A stretch of DNA of 64,000 nt from Ch67 sp041395845 (GCA_041395845.1 JAWKZS010000019.1:17451-81450), one strand, 5' to 3'; positions 1 to 10,600 are shown, counted from the stretch's first letter. The notes: a model not told the origin generated them from the sequence alone. Numbers and translations are program-made.

Positions 1-828
1 TCCCTGATTCGTCTTTGGCTGCTGCCGTTTTTCGTAGTGATTTCCCTGCTGGGAGGCTGCGCTTCCGATCCCAAGACCCCACAACTGTCCGAGCGCCAGT
101 TCTACCAGGAAGCCCAGGAAGCGATCGAAAGTAACAACATGGTGCTGGCGATCGACCGCCTGCAGGGGCTGGAATCCCGCTATCCGTTCGGCCGTTACGC
201 CGCCCAGGCCAAGCTGGATCTGATCTATGCCCATTACCGGGCGCTGGATTATGAGGCAGCCGCAGCCGTGGCCGAGCGCTTCATCAACACCTATCCCGAT
301 CATGCCCAGCTGGATTACGCCTACTACATGAAAGGACTGGCCTCGTTCAGCGTGGACCGTGGCCTGCTGGAGCGTTTCATTCCCAGCGATTTCACCGAGC
401 GTGACATGGGGCCCGCGCGGGAATCCTTCGAGGACTTCAACCGTCTACTAAACCGTTTCCCCAACAGTGTGTATGCCGCCGATGCCCGCCAGCGCATGGT
501 GTACCTGCGCAATTTGATGGCCGCTTATGAATTGAAGGCAGCCGACTTCTATATGCGTCGCGGTGCCTATGTGGCAGCGGCCAATCGCGGTCGTTATGTG
601 GTGGAAAATTTTGATACCAGCCCGTCGGTGCCGGATGGGCTGGCCGTGATGGCCAAGGCCTATGCAGAACTGGGTCTGGAGGATCTGAAAGCATCCACCG
701 TTGCCGTGCTGCGCCACAACTACCCGGACCACCCTGCCCTGAACGCCAGTGGCGAACTGGACTACGAACCGGGCAAGCGCGGCAAACGTTCCATGCTCAG
801 CGTCGTTTCTTTTGGTTTGCTGGACTGA
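1..828 (+). CDS. bamD: BamD outer-membrane assembly lipoprotein (5' end outside window)
   Basis: This is the BamD (ComL) component of the BAM complex, which inserts beta-barrel proteins into the outer membrane from its periplasmic face. The reading frame is open to base 1. A hydrophobic signal segment runs into a lipobox L-G-G-C, with the acylated Cys codon at 58-60, so the true start lies left of the window and the in-frame GTG at 37 is inside the signal peptide. The mature part is a helical array of tetratricopeptide-type repeats, including the R-Y-P-F-G-R-Y and Y-Y-M-K-G segments typical of the family. About 275 residues are visible, near the usual full length. It converges on nadE. The product call is secure; only the start is missing. 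Confidence 0.93.
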   Translation, partial: SLIRLWLLPFFVVISLLGGCASDPKTPQLSERQFYQEAQEAIESNNMVLAIDRLQGLESRYPFGRYAAQAKLDLIYAHYRALDYEAAAAVAERFINTYPDHAQLDYAYYMKGLASFSVDRGLLERFIPSDFTERDMGPARESFEDFNRLLNRFPNSVYAADARQRMVYLRNLMAAYELKAADFYMRRGAYVAAANRGRYVVENFDTSPSVPDGLAVMAKAYAELGLEDLKASTVAVLRHNYPDHPALNASGELDYEPGKRGKRSMLSVVSFGLLD

Positions 829-831
829 TCG

Positions 832-854
832 GATCCGCGAAGCGCCGGCGGATC
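832..854. other. Inverted repeat at the convergent bamD/nadE ends
   Basis: GATCCGC (832-838) pairs with GCGGATC (848-854) across a 9-base loop, just after the bamD stop and touching the nadE stop. There is no clear T tract on either side. It may be a weak shared terminator or an mRNA 3' hairpin; only the repeat itself is visible. Confidence 0.35.
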
Positions 855-2499
855 ATTCCCCCGCCGGCCACTTGCAGGTAATGGGATAACGACGGTCGCG
901 GCCAAATCCGCGCGCTGTTACCCGCACCCCCACCGCCGCCTGGCGCCGCTTGTATTCATTGAGATCCACCAGCCGGATCACCTTCTGCACCACTTCGCGC
1001 TCGAATCCATCGGCAACAATCGCTTCCAGACTGTAATCCCGCTCCACATAACGCTCCAGAATGGCATCCAGAATGTCGTAGGGCGGCAGGCTGTCCTGGT
1101 CTTTCTGATCCGGTGCCAATTCTGCGGATGGCGGACGGTCGATCACCCGCTGCGGAATGGGTGGATTGGCCGGTGTCAGCGAATTGCGGTATTCGGACAG
1201 GCGAAACACCAGGGTTTTGGGGACATCCTTGAGCACATCGAAACCGCCCGCCATGTCACCGTACAGGGTGGCGTAACCGACGGACATTTCGCTCTTGTTG
1301 CCCGTGGTCAGCACGATGAAGCGCTTCTTGTTGGACAGGGCCATCAGCATGACGCCTCTGCAACGGGCCTGCAGGTTTTCTTCGGTAGTATCCCGGGCGG
1401 TGCCTTCGAAATCCGGCGCCAGCACTGACATGAAAGCTTCGTACATGGGTTCGATGGGGCGCACCTTGTAGCTGACGCCCAGGATATCCGCCTCAGCTTT
1501 GGCGTCTTCCAGGCTCATCTGCGAGGTATAGCGGAACGGCATCATGATGGCCTCGACACGATCGGCCCCCAGCGCATCCACCGCCACGGCAAGGGTGAGT
1601 GCGGAATCAATCCCGCCCGACAGTCCCAGTACCGCCCCCTTGAAACCGTTCTTGTTGACGTAATCCTTCACCCCCAGCACCAGAGCGCTGTAGGCACTGG
1701 CTTCGATGGTCTGATCCGGCGCGATGGATTGCACCCGCGGCACCGGCTGGCCGTTGTCCAGATCGATAAACACGGGGTAAAGATCTTCGGTGAAGGCTGG
1801 CGCGCGGAACGTCAACTCGCCCTGGACACTCACCACACAGGAACCACCGTCGAACACCAGCTCATCCTGACCGCCCACCAGATTGGCATAGACGATAGGC
1901 ATGCCACCCTCGTGCACCCGCTTCTGCAGCAGGCGCACCCGCTCCTGCTCCTTGCCCAGGTGGAACGGCGAGCCGTTGATATTGAGCATCAGCCGTGCGC
2001 CCGCCGCTTTGGCCTGGGCCATGGGGCCCGCATGCCAGATGTCCTCGCAGATCGTCAGGGCCATGGGAATGCCCTTGATATTGACCACGCAGGCGGCATT
2101 GCCCGGCTGAAAATAGCGCTTTTCGTCAAACACCTGGAAATTGGGCAATTCCTGCTTGTGGTATTCGGCAATCAGCTGGCCGTCATGCAGCACCCCGGCT
2201 GCATTGAACAGGGCATCGCCGGAGCGGCGCGGATAGCCCACCACCACGAACAATTCCGCCGGCAATTCCTGCTGCAGCCGCTGGAGCGCCTTGTCGACCC
2301 GGATCTGGATGCTCGCGCGCAACAGCAGGTCTTCCGGCGGGTAGCCGGTCAGGGTCAACTCGGGGAACAGAATCACGTCCGCCTGGAACTGCTCACGGGC
2401 GCGACGGGCTGCCGCCAGCACCTTCGCCACATTTCCGTCGATATCCCCGACCAGAAAGTCCAGTTGCGCTATAATGATCTGCAAATCATTGTTTTTCAT
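853..2499 (-). CDS. nadE: Glutamine-dependent NAD+ synthetase
   Basis: NadE makes NAD+ from deamido-NAD+, ATP and glutamine, the last step of NAD synthesis in the cytoplasm. The 548-residue protein is the long two-domain form. The N-terminal nitrilase-like glutaminase carries the triad Glu47 (in F-P-E-L-T), Lys115 (H-K-Q-E-L-P) and Cys151 (I-C-E-D-I-W). The C-terminal synthetase has the ATP pyrophosphatase loop S-G-G-I-D-S at 294-299. The ATG at 2499 is the first good start and a GGA lies about 14 bases upstream of it. It is divergent from the small gene at 2606. Length and all catalytic motifs fit the family, so I am confident. Confidence 0.95.
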   Translation of the reverse strand: MKNNDLQIIIAQLDFLVGDIDGNVAKVLAAARRAREQFQADVILFPELTLTGYPPEDLLLRASIQIRVDKALQRLQQELPAELFVVVGYPRRSGDALFNAAGVLHDGQLIAEYHKQELPNFQVFDEKRYFQPGNAACVVNIKGIPMALTICEDIWHAGPMAQAKAAGARLMLNINGSPFHLGKEQERVRLLQKRVHEGGMPIVYANLVGGQDELVFDGGSCVVSVQGELTFRAPAFTEDLYPVFIDLDNGQPVPRVQSIAPDQTIEASAYSALVLGVKDYVNKNGFKGAVLGLSGGIDSALTLAVAVDALGADRVEAIMMPFRYTSQMSLEDAKAEADILGVSYKVRPIEPMYEAFMSVLAPDFEGTARDTTEENLQARCRGVMLMALSNKKRFIVLTTGNKSEMSVGYATLYGDMAGGFDVLKDVPKTLVFRLSEYRNSLTPANPPIPQRVIDRPPSAELAPDQKDQDSLPPYDILDAILERYVERDYSLEAIVADGFEREVVQKVIRLVDLNEYKRRQAAVGVRVTARGFGRDRRYPITCKWPAGE

Positions 2500-2605
2500 G
2501 AATATTGGATTCCGTTAACAGCCCCGCAGCCCGCGCTGCGCAAAACGGGCATATTGTGGGGCAAATTGCCCACAGTGGCAAAGCCCGCAACTGCAGGAAC
2601 CCCGC

Positions 2606-2842
2606 ATGCTGATCCGTGTCATTATCTTCATCGCCCTGGCGGCACTGTGTATTTCGCTGTACCGCAAGTGGCAAGCCGCGAACGCCCGCAAACGCGCTGA
2701 CGCGCAGGCGGCTGCCACCATGCGCAAGTGCGCCCACTGTGGCATTCATCTGCCGGAGCCCGACGCCGTCAAATCCGGCGAGCACTACTTCTGCAGCGAC
2801 CAACACCGGATCGCCTACGACGAACAGCATCGCAATGACTGA
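2606..2842 (+). CDS. Small PP0621-family protein with membrane anchor and Cys motif
   Basis: This 78-residue protein starts with one hydrophobic segment (about residues 3-18), followed by a basic, alanine-rich linker and a short C-terminal domain with C-A-H-C (Cys-x2-Cys) and Y-F-C-S-D-Q-H. The pattern resembles small zinc-ribbon (TRASH/YHS-like) modules and the uncharacterised PP0621 family seen upstream of pilS in pseudomonads; the family name is from memory. It overlaps pilS by 8 bases, so the two are probably co-translated. Its function is unknown. A role linked to PilS sensing is only suggested by the coupling. Confidence 0.75.
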   Translation: MLIRVIIFIALAALCISLYRKWQAANARKRADAQAAATMRKCAHCGIHLPEPDAVKSGEHYFCSDQHRIAYDEQHRND

Positions 2843-4472
2843 AAACATCCTACGCAACGGTAGCGAACAACAACCGCTGGACGCCATGCGCCAGAACGAG
2901 TGGCGCCTGTTGCAGGTGTATCTGTATTACCGGCTGCTGTTGTCACTGAGCCTGCTCGCCGCCTACTTTTTTGCCGAACGCAAAAGCGGATTGTCCGGTT
3001 CGCTGGATCAGCAACTGTATTTCGCCGCTGCCGCCACCTATTTCGTGCTGACGGTACTGTCACTGCTGACCGCACGACTGCGCACCGGCCGGCTGGGTAT
3101 CCAGATCTTCATTATCATCGTGACAGACATCCTGGCGATCGGCATTCTGGAATATGCGAACGGCCAGGCCAGCAGTAACCTCACCATTCTGCTGGTAGTG
3201 ACCGTTGCCGCCGGCAGCATCCTCATGCAGGGCAAGCTTGCGATCTTTTTTGCCGCCGTCGCCACGCTGGTGGTGCTGTACAAGCAGGCCTACGGCGCCT
3301 TCCTGAAAGGTACATTTTCCCAGGATGAACTGGTCCAGAGTGCTCTGATCGGCATCGCCTGTTTCGCCACATCAATTCTGGCCCAGCAGATCGCCCGACG
3401 CCTGCGGGAAAGCGCGGAGCTGGCAGGCCAGCAGGCCAAGGATCTTGCCAATCTGGAAGAACTCAATCACCACATCATCCAACGTATGCGCACCGGCATC
3501 GTGGTGGTCAATGGCAATAACGAAATTCTGCTGCTCAACGATGCCTGCTGGAAAATGTTCGGCATGCCGCGCATGAGCGATCACCTCAAACTCGAAAACA
3601 TTTCGCCGGAACTGTCACAACAGCTGACACAATGGCGCAGCAACAACTTCGTGCGTACGCGGCCGTTCCGTGCCTCGTACACCGGGCCGGAAGTGCAGGC
3701 CAACTTCACGTCGCTGGATACTGGCGAAAGTTCCAATGCCCTGATTTTTGTTGACGACAACACCCGCATGGCCCAACAGGCCCAGCAGCTGAAACTGGCG
3801 TCGCTAGGTGGCTTGACCGCCAGTATCGCCCACGAGATCCGCAATCCGCTGGGCGCCATCAGCCATGCCTCGCAACTGTTGCAGGAATCCACCGATCTGA
3901 ATAAGGGTGACGCGCGACTGGCCGAAATCATTCATCAGCATTGCGTACGCATGAACAAGGTCATCGAAAATGTGCTGCAACTGTCCCGACGCAAAGCAGT
4001 GCAGCCGGAACTGTTCAACATGAAAGAATGGCTTTCCAGTTTCATCGACGATTTCAAATCAACCCAGAACGAACCGGTGGACATTGATTTCCGCTGCAGC
4101 CGTTCCGATCTGACCTTTCGTATCGATCCCTCGCAAATGGGCCAGGTGTTGACTAACCTGTTCCAGAACGGCCTGCGCTACAGCGAGAAAAATACCGGCA
4201 AACGTACGCTGCAGGTGGTGGCAGATATCAACATCCAGACCGAGCAACCGACCCTCGACATCATCGACCGCGGCCCCGGCGTAGCAAATGACGTGCGTGA
4301 CAAGATTTTCGAACCTTTTTACACCTCGGAAAAAAGCGGAACCGGACTGGGACTCTACATTGCCCGGGAACTGTGCGAAGCCAATCAGGCGCGCCTGGAT
4401 TATATTCCCACCAAGTCCGGCAGCTGTTTCCGGATAACTTTTTCCCACCCAGCAAGAATAGTGACCATCTGA
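2835..4472 (+). CDS. pilS: PilS sensor histidine kinase of type IV pilus regulation
   Basis: PilS is the inner-membrane kinase that phosphorylates PilR to control pilin transcription. I chose the ATG at 2835, overlapping the previous gene by 8 bases; the frame is open further upstream but codes there for improbable protein. The 545 residues begin with about six membrane segments (roughly 25-200). A PAS-like region follows, with V-V-V-N-G-N-N-E-I. The HisKA domain has the phospho-acceptor His333 in A-H-E-I-R-N-P. The HATPase domain contains N-L-F-Q-N, D-R-G-P-G-V and G-T-G-L-G-L. Length and architecture match pseudomonad PilS, and pilR follows after one base. Confidence 0.93.
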   Translation: MTENILRNGSEQQPLDAMRQNEWRLLQVYLYYRLLLSLSLLAAYFFAERKSGLSGSLDQQLYFAAAATYFVLTVLSLLTARLRTGRLGIQIFIIIVTDILAIGILEYANGQASSNLTILLVVTVAAGSILMQGKLAIFFAAVATLVVLYKQAYGAFLKGTFSQDELVQSALIGIACFATSILAQQIARRLRESAELAGQQAKDLANLEELNHHIIQRMRTGIVVVNGNNEILLLNDACWKMFGMPRMSDHLKLENISPELSQQLTQWRSNNFVRTRPFRASYTGPEVQANFTSLDTGESSNALIFVDDNTRMAQQAQQLKLASLGGLTASIAHEIRNPLGAISHASQLLQESTDLNKGDARLAEIIHQHCVRMNKVIENVLQLSRRKAVQPELFNMKEWLSSFIDDFKSTQNEPVDIDFRCSRSDLTFRIDPSQMGQVLTNLFQNGLRYSEKNTGKRTLQVVADINIQTEQPTLDIIDRGPGVANDVRDKIFEPFYTSEKSGTGLGLYIARELCEANQARLDYIPTKSGSCFRITFSHPARIVTI

Positions 4473-4473
4473 T

Positions 4474-5850
4474 ATGAGCACCTACAAAGCCCTGATCGTG
4501 GATGATGAACCGGATATTCGCGAATTGCTGGAGTTGACGCTGTCGCGCATGGACATCGAGACGTTTACTGCAGCCAATGTGGATTCCGCGCTGGTGAGCC
4601 TGGAGCAGGAGCGCTTCGATCTGTGCATCACCGACATGAACCTGCCCGATGGCAACGGTATCGATCTGGTGAAGCATATCCAGGCCAATTATCCGCAGAC
4701 GCCGGTCGCCGTGTTAACCGCCTACGGCAGCATGGAAACCGCCATTTCTGCGCTCAAGGCCGGTGCTTTCGATTTCGTTTCCAAACCGGTGGAACTGCAG
4801 CGTCTGCGTGACCTGGTCAATACCGCGCTGAAACTGAAATCCGCCCGCAAGGAAGCCATCAGCGACGCGCCGGAATCCCCGATTCTCGGCCAGTCCCCCG
4901 CCATCAAGAAACTGCACACCCAGATTGCCAAACTCGCACGCAGTCAGGCGCCGGTGTATATCAGCGGCGAATCCGGTAGCGGCAAGGAACTTGTCGCACG
5001 GGAAATTCATCGCCTCGGCCCCCGCACCGAAGGTCCGTTCGTACCGGTCAACTGCGGCGCGATTCCGTCGGAATTGATGGAAAGCGAATTCTTCGGCCAC
5101 AAGAAAGGCAGCTTCACCGGTGCCTACGAAGACAAGACCGGCCTGTTCCAGGCAGCCCAGGGCGGCACTCTGTTTCTGGACGAAGTGGCGGATCTGCCGA
5201 TGCAGATGCAGGTCAAACTGCTGCGGGCGATTCAGGAAAAGGCCGTACGTCCAGTGGGCAGCCAGAAGGAAATCGCCACCGATGTGCGGATCCTGTCCGC
5301 CACGCACAAAGACCTGACCAAGCTGGTGGAACAGGGCGATTTTCGTCAGGACCTGTTTTACCGCATCAACGTGATCCAGGTGAGCGTGCCGCCGCTGCGG
5401 GAACGCAAGGACGATATCGCCTATCTGGCGCAACATTTTCTGGCATCACTGGCGCGGGACTGGCAAATGGATCTGCCACGCCTGAGTCCCAACGCACTCA
5501 AGGCCCTGCAAAACTACCAGTTCCCCGGCAACGTGCGCGAACTGGAAAACATTCTGGAACGTGCCGTCACCCTGTGCGACGACGAAGTGATCACGCCAGA
5601 GCATCTGCAATTACCGACCGACGGTGTACCGGTCGCCCGCGTGCAACCCGCCATCGGTGATCGCACCCTGCCGGATTTCGAACACGGCGATTCACTGGAA
5701 GACTATCTGACGGATATCGAGAAGCAGGCGATCATGCGCGCCCTGGAAGAAACCCGCTGGAACCGCACGGCTGCGGCGAAAAAACTCGGCATGAGTTTCC
5801 GTTCGTTGCGCTATCGCCTGAAAAAGCTGGGACTGGATACGGACGACTGA
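4474..5850 (+). CDS. pilR: PilR sigma-54-dependent response regulator
   Basis: PilR is an NtrC-type activator that works with RNA polymerase sigma-54 at the pilin promoter and is controlled by PilS. The 458 residues hold a receiver domain with phospho-acceptor Asp54 (C-I-T-D-M-N). An AAA+ domain carries Walker A G-E-S-G-S-G-K-E (165-172), the sigma-54 contact loop G-S-F-T-G-A (212-217) and Walker B L-F-L-D-E-V. The C-terminal Fis-type helix-turn-helix contains W-N-R-T-A-A-A-K-K-L-G. The contact loop has Ser in place of the second residue of the usual GAFTGA; I recall this variant in other PilR proteins. The gene ends directly against thiO, with no spacer. Confidence 0.95.
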   Translation: MSTYKALIVDDEPDIRELLELTLSRMDIETFTAANVDSALVSLEQERFDLCITDMNLPDGNGIDLVKHIQANYPQTPVAVLTAYGSMETAISALKAGAFDFVSKPVELQRLRDLVNTALKLKSARKEAISDAPESPILGQSPAIKKLHTQIAKLARSQAPVYISGESGSGKELVAREIHRLGPRTEGPFVPVNCGAIPSELMESEFFGHKKGSFTGAYEDKTGLFQAAQGGTLFLDEVADLPMQMQVKLLRAIQEKAVRPVGSQKEIATDVRILSATHKDLTKLVEQGDFRQDLFYRINVIQVSVPPLRERKDDIAYLAQHFLASLARDWQMDLPRLSPNALKALQNYQFPGNVRELENILERAVTLCDDEVITPEHLQLPTDGVPVARVQPAIGDRTLPDFEHGDSLEDYLTDIEKQAIMRALEETRWNRTAAAKKLGMSFRSLRYRLKKLGLDTDD

Positions 5851-6957
5851 TCAGACCATTGCCATCGGCTCGCGCACCCGCGCCGGATCGTAAGGTGACG
5901 GGTCCAGTACCGGTGTCTGCCCTGTCACCAGATCCGCCATCAGATGCGCCGACGCCGGCGCCAGCACCAGGCCGTTGCGGTAGTGGCCCGCATTCACAAA
6001 CACATTAGGCGTGCCCGGCACCGCGCCGATAAACGGCAGACCACCCGGCGAACCGGGTCGCAAACCTGCCCACTGCTGCACCACCGGAACCTCGCGCAAC
6101 GCCGGCACAATATCGAACGCATGATGCAGCAGCAGGTCACGGGCATCTTCGGTAATCCGCTTGTCGAAACCCACCTCTTCCGTCGTGCTGCCCGCAAGAA
6201 TATGGCCATCCACGCGTGGAATCACATACTTGCCGTCTTTCAGGATGATGCTGTTGATCAGACCCGGCCGGGGAGCGAACAGCAGCATCTGGCCACGCAC
6301 CGGCACTATTGGCAAAGCGACGCCGACCTGCTCCAGCAGTGTGGTACTCCAGGCACCGGCGCATACCACCACTTTGCCCGCTGTCCGGCAGCCGCTATTG
6401 CTGCGCACCGTTGCAGACGTATCATCCGCCACGATCTCCGTTACTGCCTGATTCACCACCAGCGAGAAACGTGCATGACGCAGCAGACTGGCCTTGAGCG
6501 CCTGCAGCAGACGCGGATTGCGAACATTACCCACATAAGGCAGCCACAGGGCATCATTGAAGTCGCGGGTGGCGGCGGGTTCATGTCCGTGCACAAAGGC
6601 GTGATCAACCGGCTGAACCGTTTTGCCGAAGCGGCGCCCCCACGCCAGCGCCTGTTGCGCCTCGGGCGGGTCCAGCATCAGCAGGCCGCAGGGATTCAAC
6701 TCCGGGTCGATGCCGGTTTCGTCCCGCAGCTGCGCCACCAGTTCTGGATAGTAGTCCTGCGCCCAGGACGCGAGGGCCGAAATCGCCGGCACATAATTCC
6801 AGGGATACAGCGGTGACACGATCCCGCCACCGGCCCAGGACGCTTCCGAACCGGTTTCGGACTGGTCGATCAGGGTCACCATCACGCCACGGGCCAGCAG
6901 CGCTCGCGCTGTCAGCAAACCCATGACGCCACCGCCTACTACTATCACATCGCTCAT
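5851..6957 (-). CDS. thiO: Glycine oxidase ThiO (FAD-dependent)
   Basis: ThiO oxidises glycine to iminoacetate, which feeds the thiazole half of thiamine in bacteria lacking ThiH. The 368-residue protein opens with the FAD-binding loop V-V-G-G-G-V-M-G-L and has the DAO-family segments S-W-A-G-G-G-I-V-S-P near residue 40 and W-A-G-L-R-P-G-S-P-G-G-L-P near the C terminus. Length matches the family. A D-amino-acid oxidase-like gene sits at the same place next to pilR in P. aeruginosa, as I recall. No TPP riboswitch is evident in the short region upstream. A broader D-amino-acid oxidase specificity cannot be ruled out from sequence. Confidence 0.88.
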   Translation of the reverse strand: MSDVIVVGGGVMGLLTARALLARGVMVTLIDQSETGSEASWAGGGIVSPLYPWNYVPAISALASWAQDYYPELVAQLRDETGIDPELNPCGLLMLDPPEAQQALAWGRRFGKTVQPVDHAFVHGHEPAATRDFNDALWLPYVGNVRNPRLLQALKASLLRHARFSLVVNQAVTEIVADDTSATVRSNSGCRTAGKVVVCAGAWSTTLLEQVGVALPIVPVRGQMLLFAPRPGLINSIILKDGKYVIPRVDGHILAGSTTEEVGFDKRITEDARDLLLHHAFDIVPALREVPVVQQWAGLRPGSPGGLPFIGAVPGTPNVFVNAGHYRNGLVLAPASAHLMADLVTGQTPVLDPSPYDPARVREPMAMV

Positions 6958-7061
6958 ACTGCCGCCTGTCGATTGCCCGGTTTTTGGGGTTGGGGGAACA
7001 TGGTAACCTACGCAGCCACCAAGCCCAACCGGCGAACGCTACCCCCAAGGGAGGATGTAAA

Positions 7062-7592
7062 ATGGACCAGCGTGCACGCGGCTTTACCCTGATAGAAATG
7101 ATGATTGTGTTGGCCCTGATGGCCATCATTCTTGGACTGGGCATTCCCTCCTTCAGCAATCTGATGGAAAAGATCGCCGTCGAATCCGAAGCCAAGATGA
7201 TTGTGGAAGGTCTGAGAACTGCACGTCTGACGGCAATCGAAGAAAAGCAGAATATTGTTGTCTGCGCGTCTGACAACGGTACATCCTGTGTCAACGCCTG
7301 GGACAGCGGCTTTATCGTCTATCGCGACAGTGACAACAGCGGCACACTGAATGGCACAGAAGAAGTGCTTTTCAGCCACCGCTTCAAGGATTCCGTTCTC
7401 GTCAAAACCGGCAGCGGTCAGAATCAGAGCTTTTTCTTCAACAATAATGGCTGGTCGCCGGGTTCCGCCGACAGCCTGCTGATATGCGCCGAAGCCAGCA
7501 CCAATCGTAACGCCTACGCCGTTATCATCAACCGGGCCGGTCGGTTGCGGATTCTTGATTCAAGCCAGGATTGGGATAACCGGAGTTGCTGA
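7062..7592 (+). CDS. fimT: FimT/GspH-type minor pseudopilin (set 1)
   Basis: This is a minor pilin of the FimT/FimU (GspH) class, which helps to prime type IV pilus assembly; some FimT proteins bind DNA. The ATG at 7062 follows a good ribosome site (GGGAGGA) and gives a short leader ending in Gly7, followed by F-T-L-I-E with the conserved Glu5 of the mature form. A hydrophobic helix comes next, and a globular domain with C-A-S-D-N and C-V-N-A-W-D-S-G as in GspH proteins. Total length is 176 residues. It points away from ThiO and converges on the minus-strand pilY1, so it is separated in orientation from the rest of set 1. Confidence 0.88.
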   Translation: MDQRARGFTLIEMMIVLALMAIILGLGIPSFSNLMEKIAVESEAKMIVEGLRTARLTAIEEKQNIVVCASDNGTSCVNAWDSGFIVYRDSDNSGTLNGTEEVLFSHRFKDSVLVKTGSGQNQSFFFNNNGWSPGSADSLLICAEASTNRNAYAVIINRAGRLRILDSSQDWDNRSC

Positions 7593-7623
7593 AACGTCAG
7601 CGCCGAAAAGATAAAACAGCAAA

Positions 7624-7647
7624 GGGGCCAACAATGGCCCCTTTTTT
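7624..7647. terminator. Rho-independent terminator between fimT and pilY1
   Basis: GGGGCCA (7624-7630) and TGGCCCC (7635-7641) form a 7-bp stem with a 4-base loop, followed by six T on the plus strand and preceded by an A-rich run. It sits between two convergent genes and can serve fimT. Service to pilY1 on the other strand is weaker, because the upstream A run is short. Confidence 0.85.
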
Positions 7648-7675
7648 GATTACGCAGCTACGTGACTAACGACAT

Positions 7676-10600
7676 CTACTCACAAAGACCGGCTTCCGGA
7701 CACTGTACCCAGCGAGTCTTGCGAATATTGCCCAGATCCACATCAGGCAAGTCAAACGCGGCTGTGCCTCCGATGCCGATAAAGTCCGAACCGGGCGGCT
7801 GAATCAATTCACCTTCATCGTTGGTAATGCCATCGATACCTTTCATGATGGTTGCCAGGCTGCCGGCCAGGGTCTGCGGCTGCGCGTAGCGCAACAGAGT
7901 GGGCGCCGCAGAGCCAGGTGCATACTGATAAAGCGCTGCCCGCCCATACTGGGCACTGCATTGATTGCTGTTCGCCACAACCGCATTATCACCCCAATAA
8001 TAAGTACTGAAGAACACCTGCCCGCCCACGATCAGCGGTGAACCCAGCAGCTTTTCAGATTCCCGGCCCAACTCGTATTCATACGGCAGGTTATCCGCCG
8101 CTGCAATGGAGTACCCGAACGGCGCGTAATCACGGATGTAATAGAACTTCTCGTTCACTCCGGTATCACGGGGACTGGTCAGCAGGCCACTGCCAATGGC
8201 CAGCGCCACATGCTTACGTCCCAGGTTATCTTTCATCAAGGCCAGGCTGGGCGGGAAATAGAAACGGCGATCATCGGCAGCCGTTGCCGTGGCATTACCC
8301 CTGGTGCCCAGCTGCGCAACCACCGCGCTGGTAGCAAGCGTGTTGTATCCAGTGTTGGCTTTGTTGATGTCGATGCGGTGAATCTGGCCACCCAGATCGC
8401 CAACATAAATATGATCAATATAGCCATCACCATCTTTGTCCAACACCTTAACCGTCGACGGGATGCTATCCGTCAGCGCCGCAATCTGCTGATGATTGCC
8501 GGTAGCGATACCTTCGGCGGATGCCCACCAGAGCACGTCACCCGCACTGATTCCGTTGGCACCACCACGATTATGTGCTGCCACGATATAGAGTTGCGCC
8601 CCCTGCGGCACCCCGGCTGGCCGACCTGCGTCGTAAGTCGGATCATAACCACCCGCCACCACCATGACGACAACGTTGTCGTCGTTGTAGCGGATCAAAC
8701 CGAGTACCGGTTCGGACCAGGTCTGCCCCATGTTTTCGAACGGGGAATTGGCCGAACCACCCTGCAGAACGAACAGCTGACTCATGCTGGGCGTCGTGTT
8801 GTTCGCGGCGGTCACATCAAGGCCATAGTAATTGCGGCCACCCCGGCGCATGCCGCCATACAGGTAAACCCAATCACCACTGCCACTGGATGTAATGTTG
8901 CCATCGCGATTCACATCCTGACGCCATGCACTCCAGGTCGCGTCCAGGCCATACAACACCGGCCCCGGCAAATCGCCTCGTGCCGCATCGTACAGCCCAG
9001 CGACGCGGGGTGAAGCACCAGCCGTCGCAGGCTGGAGGAATTCGCCCGGCATGAAGGCAAGCTTTTCGTCGCCTGATTCAGTGTCAACCGCATACAGCTT
9101 GCCGTCGTTGGTACTCACGAAGACCAGATTTTCCTGATCTGCAGGATCCGTGATGGGGACACGCGCACCACCATCCCCAGTAGTCGTGCTGGTGTAATTC
9201 ACGACTACTGGCGAGGAATGAATCGGAGCACCGTACAGTTGGCGATTCGTTTTAGCAGACTCCGCACCGGTCAAGCGCTGCCACTCGTTGCCGGCAACCG
9301 CATCCGTTCCTCGCAACCACTCAACCACACTTGCGTAACGGGTCTCCAGTGCTGCCACTTCATCTGCCGCCAGCGTTCCTGCGTCATCACCAATCATTTC
9401 ATCGACGACTTCATCTACCGTGTCATCAGTGACCTGCGTTGTAACACCATCAATCGACGTAAACAGACGCCGATCCGCAACCGCCGGTATCCGGAACGCG
9501 GCACCACCCAGCAGGACATTGTCACCATCCGCCGTCGAAGCGGCTGGCAGCCAGAAACTGCGGACATCCGTATCAAAGAAACCGTCAGCATTTTCATCCA
9601 CCGGATTGCTGTTCTGGCCGACAATGGCAGGCGCGTTGCTCAGGATTTCCAGCTTGTATTTTTTCAGGTTACCGTACCAGAAGCTTCGGTCGTTGGGCTT
9701 GAAAACGGAATAGTAAACGTCATCCAGGTAGGTGAAACGGTTGGACTGGTTGACGCCGACGCCGGGGACAGCGGCGGTAAAGGTACTCTGGAGTGATGCA
9801 GCCCTGGAAATACCTTGAAAGGCAGCCGCCAAGCCAGCCTGGTCCGTCGCTGCATAACTGCTACCACCACCCTTCAGCGCCCAGTTACACAGGAATTCAG
9901 GCGAGGTGTCTGGATCAGCAAACGGTTGCGTGCAGACACCAGCGCCCAAGCCATAAGCGATGGTGTGAGTTCTGATACCACGCACAGCATTGGCGTTCTC
10001 AGAATCGACGTTGGCCAGCTTTTCCGCGAGTGGATTAACGCAATCCCAGGAGAAGTTGTCGTCAACCTCAGTACCATTGGTGAAATCTGCGGCTGCAGAG
10101 CCACAACCCTCCAGGTAAGCCGTTGACGTGTCATCACCGCTGACAATCCGGTTAATCCGCTGACCGATAGTAAGCGTGCTGGAACCGTACACCAGGTTAA
10201 ACGCCGACTCATTGGTGGACCTGCCGTCAGTCAGCACAACCAGATGATTGTTGCTCATACCGCAAATCAGCGATGTGTCCATTCCCTGTCGATAATCACC
10301 AACAACACCGCTTTCCCAGACGGAGCCGGTATTGCAAATCCCGTCGCGATTTCCATCATCCGCGCAAGCGGAAAGCCCACTGACTGCATTGCCACCGGTG
10401 AGGTATTCCACGGTCTCCAGATAGCTGGTTACCAGAGGGGTCCAACCATCGGCATTGAGGTTACGAATAATATCCGCCAATAGCTGACGATGGGTTATGT
10501 TGGGGGTTACGTTTGTGTAGACATAATCCAGTCTGCGGATATCCGCTTCAATAACCGCCGAACCGCGGCGCGAATCAGTCAACTCAAGATTGGTAAACCG

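Noticed and set aside
6958..7061. TPP riboswitch upstream of thiO
   Set aside because: The divergent gap is only about 100 bases and lacks recognisable TPP conserved segments.
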